In this document: piece after piece, positions 1-7,527 of the stretch
Position numbering within the stretch: position 1 is the stretch's first letter
Layout of the letters: each line of letters starts with the position of its first letter
Source: Flavobacterium sp. UBA7665
GTDB lineage: Bacteria > Bacteroidota > Bacteroidia > Flavobacteriales > Flavobacteriaceae
Direction: 5' to 3'
Length of the DNA stretch: 64,000 nt
Assembly (NCBI GenBank): GCA_002483285.1
Contig: DLHP01000030.1
Span: forward strand, 62,001 to 126,000
Made by a program: the position numbers and the translations under genes
Notes under the pieces: generated by a model
Told to the model about the DNA's origin: nothing
The model's input: only the letters and a program-made list of their open reading frames with translations
Databases searched by the model: none

Positions 1-1
1 C

Positions 2-619
2 CACGATACGTTGCTGGAAAGCTCGGGGCAGTATGATAAATCGAAACTCATCAAAAGCGACTACAAAACCGGGAAATCCTACAAAACCGTAGCGCTCAAA
101 GGCGAATATTTTGCCGAAGGGCTCACGGTAATCAACGACAAAATTTTCCAGATTACCTGGAAAGAGAAGACTGGGTTTATTTATGATGCCAAAACGGTCA
201 AACTCGAAAAGTCTTTTGCTTATGACAAGGATACCGAAGGTTGGGGCATGGCCAACGACGGCAAGAAAATCTACCAATCAGACGGTACCGAAAAAATCTG
301 GACGATGAATCCCGACACCCAAAAAATGGAAGGCTATATCAATGTCTACACCAACACGAGCAAGATCAAGGCGGTAAACGAACTTGAATGGATCAATGGT
401 AAAATCTACGGTAACATTTGGCAAAAAGACGCCATTGCAGTGATTAATCCCTCAAGCGGCGCGGTGGAAGCGGTGTTGGATTTGTCGGGTTTGCGCGCGT
501 CGGTTAAGAGTTCGCAGGCCGAAGTTTTAAACGGTATCGCCTACAATGCCAAAACCAATACGATTTTTGTAACCGGAAAATATTGGGATAAAGTTTTTGA
601 AATCAAAGTTTTTGAATAA
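2..619 (+). CDS. Glutaminyl-peptide cyclotransferase (partial, 5' end outside window)
   Basis: The reading frame is open from the window edge, so the N-terminus (signal peptide and first blades) is missing. The visible ~205 residues match the glutamine cyclotransferase family, which turns N-terminal glutamine into pyroglutamate on a beta-propeller scaffold. Recognisable pieces are the N-terminal ESSGQY, EGLTVINDKIFQITW, EGWGMANDGKKIYQSDG and NELEWINGKIYGNIW, and the C-terminal LNGIAYNAKTNTIFVTGKYW, which are blade repeats typical of the bacterial and plant-type enzyme. The protein is probably periplasmic or lipid-anchored, but the evidence for that lies outside the window. The gene ends in TAA and is followed by a 13-bp hairpin. 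Confidence 0.88.
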   Translation, partial: HDTLLESSGQYDKSKLIKSDYKTGKSYKTVALKGEYFAEGLTVINDKIFQITWKEKTGFIYDAKTVKLEKSFAYDKDTEGWGMANDGKKIYQSDGTEKIWTMNPDTQKMEGYINVYTNTSKIKAVNELEWINGKIYGNIWQKDAIAVINPSSGAVEAVLDLSGLRASVKSSQAEVLNGIAYNAKTNTIFVTGKYWDKVFEIKVFE

Positions 620-627
620 ATTTACCG

Positions 628-664
628 CAGTAAGCCAAAAGCCCCACAATATTTTGGTTTACTG
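628..664 (+). terminator. Hairpin downstream of the glutaminyl cyclase gene
   Basis: Arms 628-640 and 652-664 pair over 13 bp with one G-T, closing an 11-nt loop. There is no long T run, so it may be a weak terminator or an RNA-processing or stability hairpin before the first esterase gene. Confidence 0.5.
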
Positions 665-681
665 TTAGTTATATAGTCACC

Positions 682-691
682 CCATAAACCT
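682..691 (+). promoter_or_regulatory. CCATAAACCT leader motif shared with the third esterase gene
   Basis: The decamer CCATAAACCT lies 7 nt before the first esterase ATG. The same decamer lies 8 nt before the third esterase ATG (2597-2606). It may be a conserved leader or operator inherited through duplication. Confidence 0.35.
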
Positions 692-698
692 ACTAAAG

Positions 699-1517
699 AT
701 GAAAAAGTACCTACTGCTTTTGCTCGTCGCTTTGCTATGGAGTTGTTCCCCAGAAGCCGACCAGCCCAAACCGATTGCCGCCGCGCAATACCTCAATGTC
801 GCTTATGGCGATGATCCCGAACAAACTTACGATGTGTATCTCCCCGCCGGACGGTCGACGGCCACCAAAATTATGTTCCTCGTACATGGCGGCGGTTGGA
901 TCAGCGGATCCAAGGAAGACATGGTATACCTGGTGCAGTTCATGCAACTCCAATTCCCGCAATACGCGATTGTAAACCTCAATTACCGATTGGCAACAAC
1001 AACCAGTCCCGCCTATCCCAAGCAAATTAATGATGTCGCTGCAGCGGTAGCGCATGCCGGATCGCATTATGGACTTTCTAAAGATTACGGCTTTATCGGT
1101 ACCAGTGCCGGCGGGCACTTGTCAATGCTGTACGCCTACAAGATGGATCCTGCACAACACGTGAAACTGGTGTGTAATGTGGTTGGCCCTTCTGACTTCA
1201 ACGACCCTTCTTACCTGGGTACGCCAATCCAGTCCGAGTATTTGCCTTATATTGGTAGTGAAATCACTCCGGCCTACCTTTCAGAAATCAGCCCAATTAC
1301 CTATGTAAATGCCAAGTCGGCACCTACAATACAGTTTATGGGAGATACCGATCCGCTCGTGCCTGCCACTCAAGGTGAAAGGCTTGAAGATAAGCTTGAC
1401 AGTTTTGGAGTATCCAATGAATTTAACATTTACCAGGCGAGTCACGGCGATTTTAATCCCGCCGATTCTCAGGATATCTTTGGACGATTATCGATTTTTC
1501 TCGCGCAGCATTTTTAA
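699..1517 (+). CDS. Lipoprotein alpha/beta-hydrolase (esterase), paralog 1 of 3
   Basis: 272 aa. It has a lipoprotein signal peptide (hydrophobic residues 4-14, lipobox LLWSC with Cys16), so it is probably membrane-anchored outside the cytoplasm. The alpha/beta-hydrolase fold is shown by the oxyanion motif HGGGW at 63-67, the nucleophile elbow GTSAG at 134-138 (Ser136), an acid in GDTDP (Asp216/218) and a C-terminal His249 in ASHG. This is the arrangement of the BD-FAE / hormone-sensitive-lipase-like carboxylesterases, which cleave small acyl or feruloyl esters. The substrate cannot be told from sequence. It is followed at ~100 bp spacing by two paralogs on the same strand, a tandem expansion. 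ATG start chosen because the signal peptide begins there. Confidence 0.85.
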   Translation: MKKYLLLLLVALLWSCSPEADQPKPIAAAQYLNVAYGDDPEQTYDVYLPAGRSTATKIMFLVHGGGWISGSKEDMVYLVQFMQLQFPQYAIVNLNYRLATTTSPAYPKQINDVAAAVAHAGSHYGLSKDYGFIGTSAGGHLSMLYAYKMDPAQHVKLVCNVVGPSDFNDPSYLGTPIQSEYLPYIGSEITPAYLSEISPITYVNAKSAPTIQFMGDTDPLVPATQGERLEDKLDSFGVSNEFNIYQASHGDFNPADSQDIFGRLSIFLAQHF

Positions 1518-1602
1518 ACTTACCGACACAAATAGGCAAAACGCCTCATTTTTGCAAAATAACTGCGGCGCCATAAAATAAAAAGCCACCGTTTCACGCT
1601 AT

Positions 1603-1620
1603 GTAAGTAACCAAACTTAC
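1603..1620 (+). promoter_or_regulatory. Small hairpin abutting the start codon of esterase 2
   Basis: GTAAGT at 1603-1608 and ACTTAC at 1615-1620 form a perfect 6-bp stem with a 6-nt loop, ending 4 nt before the ATG at 1625. In the mRNA it would cover the ribosome landing site. No equivalent was seen before the other two paralogs. Confidence 0.35.
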
Positions 1621-1624
1621 AAAC

Positions 1625-2512
1625 ATGAAACGATTAATTTCCTTTTGCTTTTTTACCGTTGCGATTTGCGGTTGTAATTCAAACGAAGATGAACAGCAAC
1701 CCATACCCGAAACCGTTGCACCACCGGCGTTGCTATGGCGTATGTTTAACCCCATAATGCTCGACGTGCCGTACGGCGATGATGCCCAACAAACGATGGA
1801 CATATACTTGCCTATGCCATTCAACGGTGAACCCGTTAAAACTTTTGTGGTCATTCACGGCGGCGGATGGAGTTCGGGCGATAAATCGGCGATGGCGAGC
1901 CAAGTGGCTTACCTGCGGCTCATGTTCCCTAACTATGCGGTAGTCAACCTCAATTACCGTTTGGCTACCGCCGACCGTGCCGGTTATCCGATGCAACCCA
2001 ATGACATCGGCCTTGCTTTACAGGCCTTGGATGCGCATGCCGAAGATTTCAACCTCTCCAAACAATACGCGATGATTGGCATCAGCGCAGGCGGCCATTT
2101 GGCTATGCTCTACGCCTATAAGTTCGATACCGCTCATAAAATCAAGGCGGTTTGCAGCATTGTAGGTCCGGCAGATTTTACCGATCCGGTGTTTAGGCAA
2201 TACGACTTGTTTAGTAACGGCGTCAATTACCTGACGGGGTTTGATCGTTTTGAAAAAAATCCCGAACTGTTCAGGGAAGTAAGCCCGGCCTTTCAAGTGA
2301 CGTCGGCCTCTGCGAAAACGTTACTGTTGTATGGCAACGCCGACCCGATTGTGGCCAATACCCAAGGCCCAATCATGCAGAAAAGCCTCGATGCCAAAGG
2401 GGTTTACAATGAACTCTATCTTTATCCGGGCGCTGGCCACGCCAATTGGAATAATGACCAACAAAACCATGTCAACTTGATGCAATACGCCTTTTTCAAG
2501 AAGACATTCTAG
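1625..2512 (+). CDS. Lipoprotein alpha/beta-hydrolase (esterase), paralog 2 of 3
   Basis: 295 aa. The signal peptide ends in lipobox AICGC (Cys17). The catalytic pattern matches its neighbours: HGGGW at 78-82, GISAG with Ser154, an Asp in GNADPIV and a His in GAGHANW. The N-terminal spacer between lipid anchor and fold is longer than in paralog 1. The segment around FSNGVNYLTGFDRFEKNP is shared with paralog 3 but not paralog 1, so copies 2 and 3 look more closely related. Probable surface or periplasmic esterase; substrate unknown. Confidence 0.85.
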   Translation: MKRLISFCFFTVAICGCNSNEDEQQPIPETVAPPALLWRMFNPIMLDVPYGDDAQQTMDIYLPMPFNGEPVKTFVVIHGGGWSSGDKSAMASQVAYLRLMFPNYAVVNLNYRLATADRAGYPMQPNDIGLALQALDAHAEDFNLSKQYAMIGISAGGHLAMLYAYKFDTAHKIKAVCSIVGPADFTDPVFRQYDLFSNGVNYLTGFDRFEKNPELFREVSPAFQVTSASAKTLLLYGNADPIVANTQGPIMQKSLDAKGVYNELYLYPGAGHANWNNDQQNHVNLMQYAFFKKTF

Positions 2513-2596
2513 CATTTGTAAGGCCAATCTGTAAATCCTGTAACACTATCTATAAGTACCGTAAGCGATTGGGGCCAGGCGCAATATACTTTTACA

Positions 2597-2606
2597 CCAT
2601 AAACCT
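2597..2606 (+). promoter_or_regulatory. CCATAAACCT leader motif before esterase 3
   Basis: Second copy of the decamer seen before esterase 1, here 8 nt upstream of the ATG. A TACTTTTA box at 2587-2594 resembles the Bacteroidota -7 element TAnnTTTG with one mismatch. Confidence 0.35.
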
Positions 2607-2614
2607 CAACTCTT

Positions 2615-3493
2615 ATGAAAAAAGTAGCCCTATTCTTTTTCCTGGCCATCACTTTGGCAGGCTGTTCTAAATCCGACGATGAAAATCCTGTGGTGACTTA
2701 CAACCCGATTGTGGCACCCCAAAATGAAAACCAGATCATCGACCTTGCTTACGGGGACGATCCCGAACAAAAAATGGACCTGTACCTGCCCGCAGGACGA
2801 CAAACCAACAAAACCAAACTGTTTATTGTGGTTCACGGTGGCGGATGGTTTGGTGGCGATAAAGCCTATATGGAAAACCAAGTCGTTTTACTCAGAAGCA
2901 CTTTCCCCGATTGTGCTATCGCCAATGTAAATTACCGACTTGCCACCGCAGAAAGTCTGGGTTTCCCCAAACAGATTAACGATTTGAAACAGGTGGTATC
3001 GTTCCTCAATGCCAAATACAAAGAATATCACATCGGCCGTGAATATGCAATGGTTGGCGTGAGTGCGGGCGCACATCTGTCTATGTTGTACGGCTACAAA
3101 TACAATCTCGGGAATCAGGTGAAAGCCATCTGTAGCATCGTAGGTCCTGCCGATTTTAGCGACCCCAATTATGAAAGCAGCCCTTTGTTTACAAAAGGGA
3201 TTAATTATTTTGTTGGCGAATATGAACGTTACTCCGACAACCCGTCGCTGTATGATGCTACCAGTCCCGTCAAACAAATTTCGGCGTCTGCTCCTCCCAC
3301 TGCACTTTTTTACGGAAACAATGATCCGTTGGTGCCCAATACGCAAAGTGAGCGGTTAAAAAACACACTCGACCAACATCACATCTATAACGAATCTTAT
3401 CAATACGAGGCTGGTCACGGCGACTGGACCGAAGAACAGCTCAACGACATCAACCTCAAGACCACCGAGTTCTTCAGGGCGCATTTCGAATAA
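2615..3493 (+). CDS. Lipoprotein alpha/beta-hydrolase (esterase), paralog 3 of 3
   Basis: 292 aa. Signal peptide with lipobox TLAGC (Cys17) followed by Ser/Asp/Glu-rich residues. HGGGW at 74-78, GVSAG with Ser150, an Asp in GNNDPLV and a His in EAGHGDW complete the triad. The strand after the nucleophile (HLSMLYGYKYN) and the ICSIVGPADFSDP stretch are conserved in all three copies. Last gene of the tandem cluster: a strong terminator follows at once, so the three may share a transcript. Confidence 0.85.
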   Translation: MKKVALFFFLAITLAGCSKSDDENPVVTYNPIVAPQNENQIIDLAYGDDPEQKMDLYLPAGRQTNKTKLFIVVHGGGWFGGDKAYMENQVVLLRSTFPDCAIANVNYRLATAESLGFPKQINDLKQVVSFLNAKYKEYHIGREYAMVGVSAGAHLSMLYGYKYNLGNQVKAICSIVGPADFSDPNYESSPLFTKGINYFVGEYERYSDNPSLYDATSPVKQISASAPPTALFYGNNDPLVPNTQSERLKNTLDQHHIYNESYQYEAGHGDWTEEQLNDINLKTTEFFRAHFE

Positions 3494-3496
3494 AAA

Positions 3497-3523
3497 AAAC
3501 CGGCTTCATGCCGGTTTCTTTTT
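3497..3523. terminator. Bidirectional intrinsic terminator
   Basis: AAACCGGC (3497-3504), loop TTCAT, GCCGGTTT (3510-3517), then CTTTTT on the plus strand and an A run on the other side, so it can serve both converging genes. Confidence 0.85.
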
Positions 3524-3542
3524 GCGCTTTTGATTGATAAGC

Positions 3543-4181
3543 TTATTTCTTCTTGGTTTTGGCCGCAGCGCTGCTCGACTTCACATCTTCATAAACATTC
3601 GTTGCGGGATTGTAAACCATCTTATTTTCCTGGGTTTTGTTCTTGAGAATGACATCGCCTTCCTTGTTCATCGAAAATTCATATCCTTCCCTGCGCAATT
3701 TCTCACTGGTTTGTGAGGCGTTCTTGCCTTTGTCGAGCCAGAGGATTTCCTTAATTTTGGTCGTGGTTTGCACATTGGCCAATACTTGGGTTTTGGTTAC
3801 CGGATTCCAGATTTCAGAATAAACCTTGGTGCGGTCTTCTGTCTTTTCGGTCGCCTCGTTGATGTTGTTATCCGACCAGGCGATACAGTACAAAGGCGTT
3901 CCTTTTATCACAACCGGTGTAATCGTACAATTGAACGGGATGTTGTTGTTTTTGGTTGCGGGTTTATTGTTCCCAGACAAATCGACTTTTCTAGTAAATA
4001 AAGTATCCTTGCCAAACAGCACCTCAAAACGATCTTTCTTGGGTGTGAGCTGCGCGCTGAGTTCGTTCACCTTGGCGAGTACCGATGCGGGCGTTCCAGC
4101 TTTCTTGGCCACTTTTTTCTTTTGGCTGTACCCGGTTGTAAAACACAACGACAAAGCCAACAGCAAAATTAATTTCTTCAT
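3543..4181 (-). CDS. Secreted protein of unknown function, lysine-rich
   Basis: 212 aa. A clear Sec signal peptide (MKKLILLLALSLCFTTGYSQ) is followed by a lysine-rich stretch and ends in a low-complexity Ser/Ala/Lys tail (SSSAAAKTKKK). The middle is beta-rich, with two cysteines (NNNIPFNCTI and PLYCIAW) and repeated NPVT/NPAT turns. I recognise no family. No membrane segment besides the signal. It is monocistronic, between two terminators and convergent with the esterase cluster. Probably periplasmic; no function should be assigned. Confidence 0.6.
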   Translation of the reverse strand: MKKLILLLALSLCFTTGYSQKKKVAKKAGTPASVLAKVNELSAQLTPKKDRFEVLFGKDTLFTRKVDLSGNNKPATKNNNIPFNCTITPVVIKGTPLYCIAWSDNNINEATEKTEDRTKVYSEIWNPVTKTQVLANVQTTTKIKEILWLDKGKNASQTSEKLRREGYEFSMNKEGDVILKNKTQENKMVYNPATNVYEDVKSSSAAAKTKKK

Positions 4182-4263
4182 AATTTGGATTTAAGAAGGC
4201 GAAAATTACGAAAATATTCCACTCAAAATTGACCTGTTAGATATTTAACATTCGGGAATAAAA

Positions 4264-4289
4264 AAACCGGATTATTGCTAATCCGGTTT
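4264..4289 (-). terminator. Intrinsic terminator after dnaK
   Basis: Arms 4264-4274 and 4279-4289 form a perfect 11-bp stem with a TTGC loop. The A run on the plus-strand left side gives a U tract on the minus transcript. It lies 20 bp past the dnaK stop. Confidence 0.85.
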
Positions 4290-4309
4290 CTTCAATCTAT
4301 AATCGGAAA

Positions 4310-6199
4310 TTACTTTACTTCCTCATAGTCTACATCCTGAACCTGGTCACCACCAGCTTCCCCTTGCGGTTGTGCGTCTTGTGGTTGCCCGCCTTGCTCG
4401 CCTTGGGCGTACATGGCTTCGGTGGCAGTTTTCCAGGCGGCGTTGATCTTGTCGAGTCCGGTTTGGATCGCTTCAAGGTCTTGGTTTTGGTGCGCCATCC
4501 TGAGTTCGGTCAAGGCATATTCGATAGCCGTTTTGTGCTCATCGGACAATTTCTCACCCAATTCTTTAAGTTGACTTTCGGTCTGGAAAATCATACCATC
4601 CGCTTCGTTGAGTTTTTCAACCCTTTCTCTTGCGATACGGTCTGAATCGGCATTGGCCTCAGCGTCTTTTTTCATTCTTTCGATTTCCTCAGCAGTCAAG
4701 CCCGATGAAGCCTCGATACGAATGTCGTGTGATTTTCCGGTTCCTTTATCAGTAGCCGAAACTTTGATGATACCATTCGCGTCGATGTCAAAAGACACTT
4801 CGATTTGAGGTACACCTCTTGGCGCTGGCGGGATTCCGTCTAAGTGGAAACGACCAATGGTTTTGTTATCGGCAGCCATCGCACGGTCTCCTTGCAACAC
4901 GTGGATTTCAACGCTTGGTTGAGAATCGGCAGCGGTTGAGAATACCTGAGATTTTTTAGTTGGGATGGTTGTGTTGGCTTCGATCAATTTGGTCAAAACA
5001 CCACCCATAGTTTCGATTCCGAGTGACAAAGGCGTAACGTCTAACAACAATACATCTTTTACGTCTCCAGACAAAACGCCACCTTGAATGGCAGCACCAA
5101 TCGCTACTACCTCATCAGGGTTTACCCCTTTAGACGCTTTCTTTCCGAAGAATTTCTCTACTTCGTCGGCAATCCTTGGCATACGTGTAGAACCTCCAAC
5201 CAAAATAACTTCGTCAATATCTTTTGTAGTCAAACCGGCATCTTTCAATGCTTTTGCTACTGGTTCCATAGAACGTTTGATAAGCGCGTCAGACAATTGC
5301 TCGAATTTGGCACGTGTCAATTTTTTCACCAAGTGTTTCGGACCCGAAGCGGTCGCCGTAACATAAGGCAAGTTGATTTCGGTTTCTGCCGAAGATGACA
5401 ATTCAATTTTCGCTTTCTCAGCCGCTTCTTTAATACGTTGCAATGACATTGGATCCAAACGCAAGTCGATTCCTTCTTCCGATTTAAATTCGTCAGCCAA
5501 CCAATCAATAATAGTTTGGTCAAAATCATCTCCACCTAAGTGTGTATCTCCGTTAGTCGACAATACTTCAAAAACACCGTCACCCAATTCAAGGATCGAG
5601 ATATCAAAAGTACCACCACCTAAGTCGTACACTGCAATTTTCTGGTCTTGTCCTTTTTTGTCGAGTCCGTACGCCAATGCCGCAGCAGTTGGCTCGTTGA
5701 TAATACGCATTACTTTAAGACCTGCAATTTCCCCAGCCTCTTTAGTAGCCTGGCGTTGCGCATCGTTGAAGTATGCGGGAACGGTAATAACGGCTTCGGT
5801 TACGGTTTGTCCGAGGTAGTCCTCAGCTGTTTTTTTCATTTTCTGGAGTGTCATCGCAGACAATTCCTGCGCCGTGTACAAACGACCGTCAATGTCTACA
5901 CGTGGCGTATTGTTGTCGCCTTTCACTACAGAATAAGGTACTCTTTTGGCTTCGTCAGTGGTTTCTGCGAACGTGTGTCCCATGAAACGTTTGATCGACG
6001 CTACCGTTTTGGTTGGGTTGGTCACTGCCTGTCTTTTGGCAGGATCACCCACTTTAATTTCACCGCCATCTACAAAACCGATGATAGACGGTGTTGTTCT
6101 TTTTCCTTCTGAATTAGGAATTACAACTGCCTCGTTACCTTCCATTACGGCCACGCAGGAGTTTGTCGTACCCAAGTCAATTCCGATTATTTTACCCAT
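4310..6199 (-). CDS. dnaK: Chaperone protein DnaK (Hsp70)
   Basis: 629 aa, a normal length for bacterial DnaK. The ATPase domain starts with GIDLGTTNSCVAVMEG and includes YDLGGGTFDISILELGDGVFEV and the VGGSTRMPRI region. The linker is DVLLLDVTPLSLGIE, followed by the substrate-binding beta domain and helical lid. A Gly/Gln/Pro-rich tail ends in DVDYEEVK, close to the usual EEVD-like bacterial terminus. It is a cytosolic ATP-driven foldase working with DnaJ and GrpE, neither of which is adjacent. It stands alone with its own terminator. I could not identify a CIRCE element in its upstream region. Confidence 0.98.
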   Translation of the reverse strand: MGKIIGIDLGTTNSCVAVMEGNEAVVIPNSEGKRTTPSIIGFVDGGEIKVGDPAKRQAVTNPTKTVASIKRFMGHTFAETTDEAKRVPYSVVKGDNNTPRVDIDGRLYTAQELSAMTLQKMKKTAEDYLGQTVTEAVITVPAYFNDAQRQATKEAGEIAGLKVMRIINEPTAAALAYGLDKKGQDQKIAVYDLGGGTFDISILELGDGVFEVLSTNGDTHLGGDDFDQTIIDWLADEFKSEEGIDLRLDPMSLQRIKEAAEKAKIELSSSAETEINLPYVTATASGPKHLVKKLTRAKFEQLSDALIKRSMEPVAKALKDAGLTTKDIDEVILVGGSTRMPRIADEVEKFFGKKASKGVNPDEVVAIGAAIQGGVLSGDVKDVLLLDVTPLSLGIETMGGVLTKLIEANTTIPTKKSQVFSTAADSQPSVEIHVLQGDRAMAADNKTIGRFHLDGIPPAPRGVPQIEVSFDIDANGIIKVSATDKGTGKSHDIRIEASSGLTAEEIERMKKDAEANADSDRIARERVEKLNEADGMIFQTESQLKELGEKLSDEHKTAIEYALTELRMAHQNQDLEAIQTGLDKINAAWKTATEAMYAQGEQGGQPQDAQPQGEAGGDQVQDVDYEEVK

Positions 6200-6335
6200 T
6201 TTTAATATAATTTAGTTTTTATTTTTTGATTTCGTTTTTCAACTCAAGGGCGCATTAGTCAATTGTTGTGCCATGTGAAAATGAGGGAGGAAATTGTCAG
6301 GTTGGGGGAATTTGGGCTGACAAGGTGTCATTTTT

Positions 6336-6415
6336 CGGGAGCTGATTCCCGCTTTCCGCTATATCTTTTGTCCGCTAAAGAAGCGGAACAAAAGGATGCC
6401 GCTGCAATCGGGGCT
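6336..6415 (+). repeat. Interspersed hairpin element, copy A
   Basis: Order on this strand: GGAGCTGATTCCCGC, TTCCGCTATATCTTTTG, a hairpin TCCGCT-AAAGA-AGCGGA, CAAAAGGATGCCGCTGC, AATCGGGGCT. The outer blocks recur at 20175, 33881, 40075 and 60410. The distal stem differs between copies yet stays paired. Confidence 0.75.
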
Positions 6416-6433
6416 ATTTCTTTTGCCAAGCCG

Positions 6434-6486
6434 CAAAAGAAACAAAAAGGCTTTTCTTTTGTCTTGATACAAAAGAAACAAAAAAT
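6434..6486 (+). repeat. Paired CAAAAGAAACAAAAA direct repeats
   Basis: Two copies of CAAAAGAAACAAAAA about 36 bp apart, with CTTTTCTTTTGTCTTGATAC between them. The pyrimidine stretch can pair with the purine repeats, giving a potential stem-loop just beyond hairpin element A. Confidence 0.55.
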
Positions 6487-6679
6487 CAATGGCCTCCGGA
6501 TAAAAAGCTAAAAACTACCTCGCAAAAGCGGGCGCTTGCTGAGCCGTTCGCCTTGCAGGCTCACTTTTAACGCTGCGCGCTGCCGCTTTTTCTAGTTGTT
6601 TTTTACGCTTTTTCCCCGAACGGCCAGCCAGGCAGGAAGTGTTTATTGATTTTTGGCTTGCGCGCTGCGCCAAAAAATC

Positions 6680-7366
6680 CTAACCGGAGGTTTTGTTTTC
6701 CAATTTGAGTGAAGTGGATTTTCTTGAAAGGATTATGATGACGATTTGTATGGAAGTGAATACATAATATCCCCATTTTATTTGTCTCCAAGTATCAAAA
6801 CAAGAATCAAAAAATACAATGCACAGCAACGAAATCGTGAGTAAGATCAGGTTGAATATCGCAAACAACCTAGTGCATTTTGGCCTCCTTTTGAAGCTGT
6901 AATATAAATTCGCAAAAGTTAGGATTACAATAGGAACAAATGCAAATAATCGAATTGGTATGGCAATAAGGTCGTATTTATGTTTATTCCAATCCTCAGC
7001 GACCTCTAATTTATAAGCCGGGAAATCCCTGGATGTTTCTACAATAAATTTAAACGAGCGCAAGGCCATTTCATAAGCATTGTCGTTACTTTCATCATCA
7101 ATAAACTCATAAGCTTTCACATAAACTGGCTTCTGCGCTTCGTAAATCGAATCCCTTCTTTCTTGTGATGCAAGTGAATCATTCTCGACCTTGGCTTCAA
7201 GAAGCTTAGTGCTATCGTTGATTACAGAAACGATTTCTTCAGTCACAGGTGCTTCTTCGGCAGGCACTTCAGCCATTCTACCAAAAGTACACTGCTGATA
7301 AAACGGCGCCAACAACAACAAAAATCCCAATAAACTAAACATGCGCAACAAACCGATAGATGTCAT
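6680..7366 (-). CDS. Membrane protein of unknown function
   Basis: 228 aa from the ATG at 7366; a start 13 codons upstream is possible, but the hydrophobic signal anchor fits the inner one. There is one N-terminal hydrophobic segment (8-22), a ~100-residue acidic extramembrane region rich in Glu/Asp/Ser, then three hydrophobic segments (about 131-155, 164-187, 199-214), with Lys/Arg-rich loops (KRRPKC) between them. No family was recognised. Divergent from sdaA, with 161 bp between the starts. Confidence 0.6.
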   Translation of the reverse strand: MTSIGLLRMFSLLGFLLLLAPFYQQCTFGRMAEVPAEEAPVTEEIVSVINDSTKLLEAKVENDSLASQERRDSIYEAQKPVYVKAYEFIDDESNDNAYEMALRSFKFIVETSRDFPAYKLEVAEDWNKHKYDLIAIPIRLFAFVPIVILTFANLYYSFKRRPKCTRLFAIFNLILLTISLLCIVFFDSCFDTWRQIKWGYYVFTSIQIVIIILSRKSTSLKLENKTSG

Positions 7367-7501
7367 AATCAAAATGTTAAAGAGTTCATAATTTTTGCAA
7401 ACCAATTACCGTTCCAAAGAAGACTATTATCGTATTTTCCAAAATACTTGCTTTAAATTACCAATTCCACAATTTTAACGCACACCACCTCTTTTCTTAT
7501 T

Positions 7502-7509
7502 TATATTTG
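7502..7509 (+). promoter_or_regulatory. Putative -7 box (TATATTTG) for sdaA
   Basis: Exact TAnnTTTG match to the Bacteroidota primary sigma -7 element, 18 bp before the sdaA ATG. No clear -33 TTTG at 19-21 bp. Confidence 0.5.
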
Positions 7510-7527
7510 TAACCATAAAATTACTTT

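Larger units (their letters stand above)
6200..6679. other. 480-bp gap upstream of dnaK, rich in repeats
   Basis: No credible gene. Nearest dnaK is an AT-rich leader (6200-6240). Then comes one interspersed hairpin element (6336-6415), a stretch with two copies of CAAAAGAAACAAAAA (near 6434 and 6470), and a region up to 6679 with GC-rich words such as GCGCGCTGCGCC. Open frames here follow the repeats and look non-coding. Confidence 0.7.

Noticed and set aside
6200..6262. CIRCE/HrcA operator upstream of dnaK
   Set aside because: No TTAGCACTC-N9-GAGTGCTAA repeat is present in the leader.
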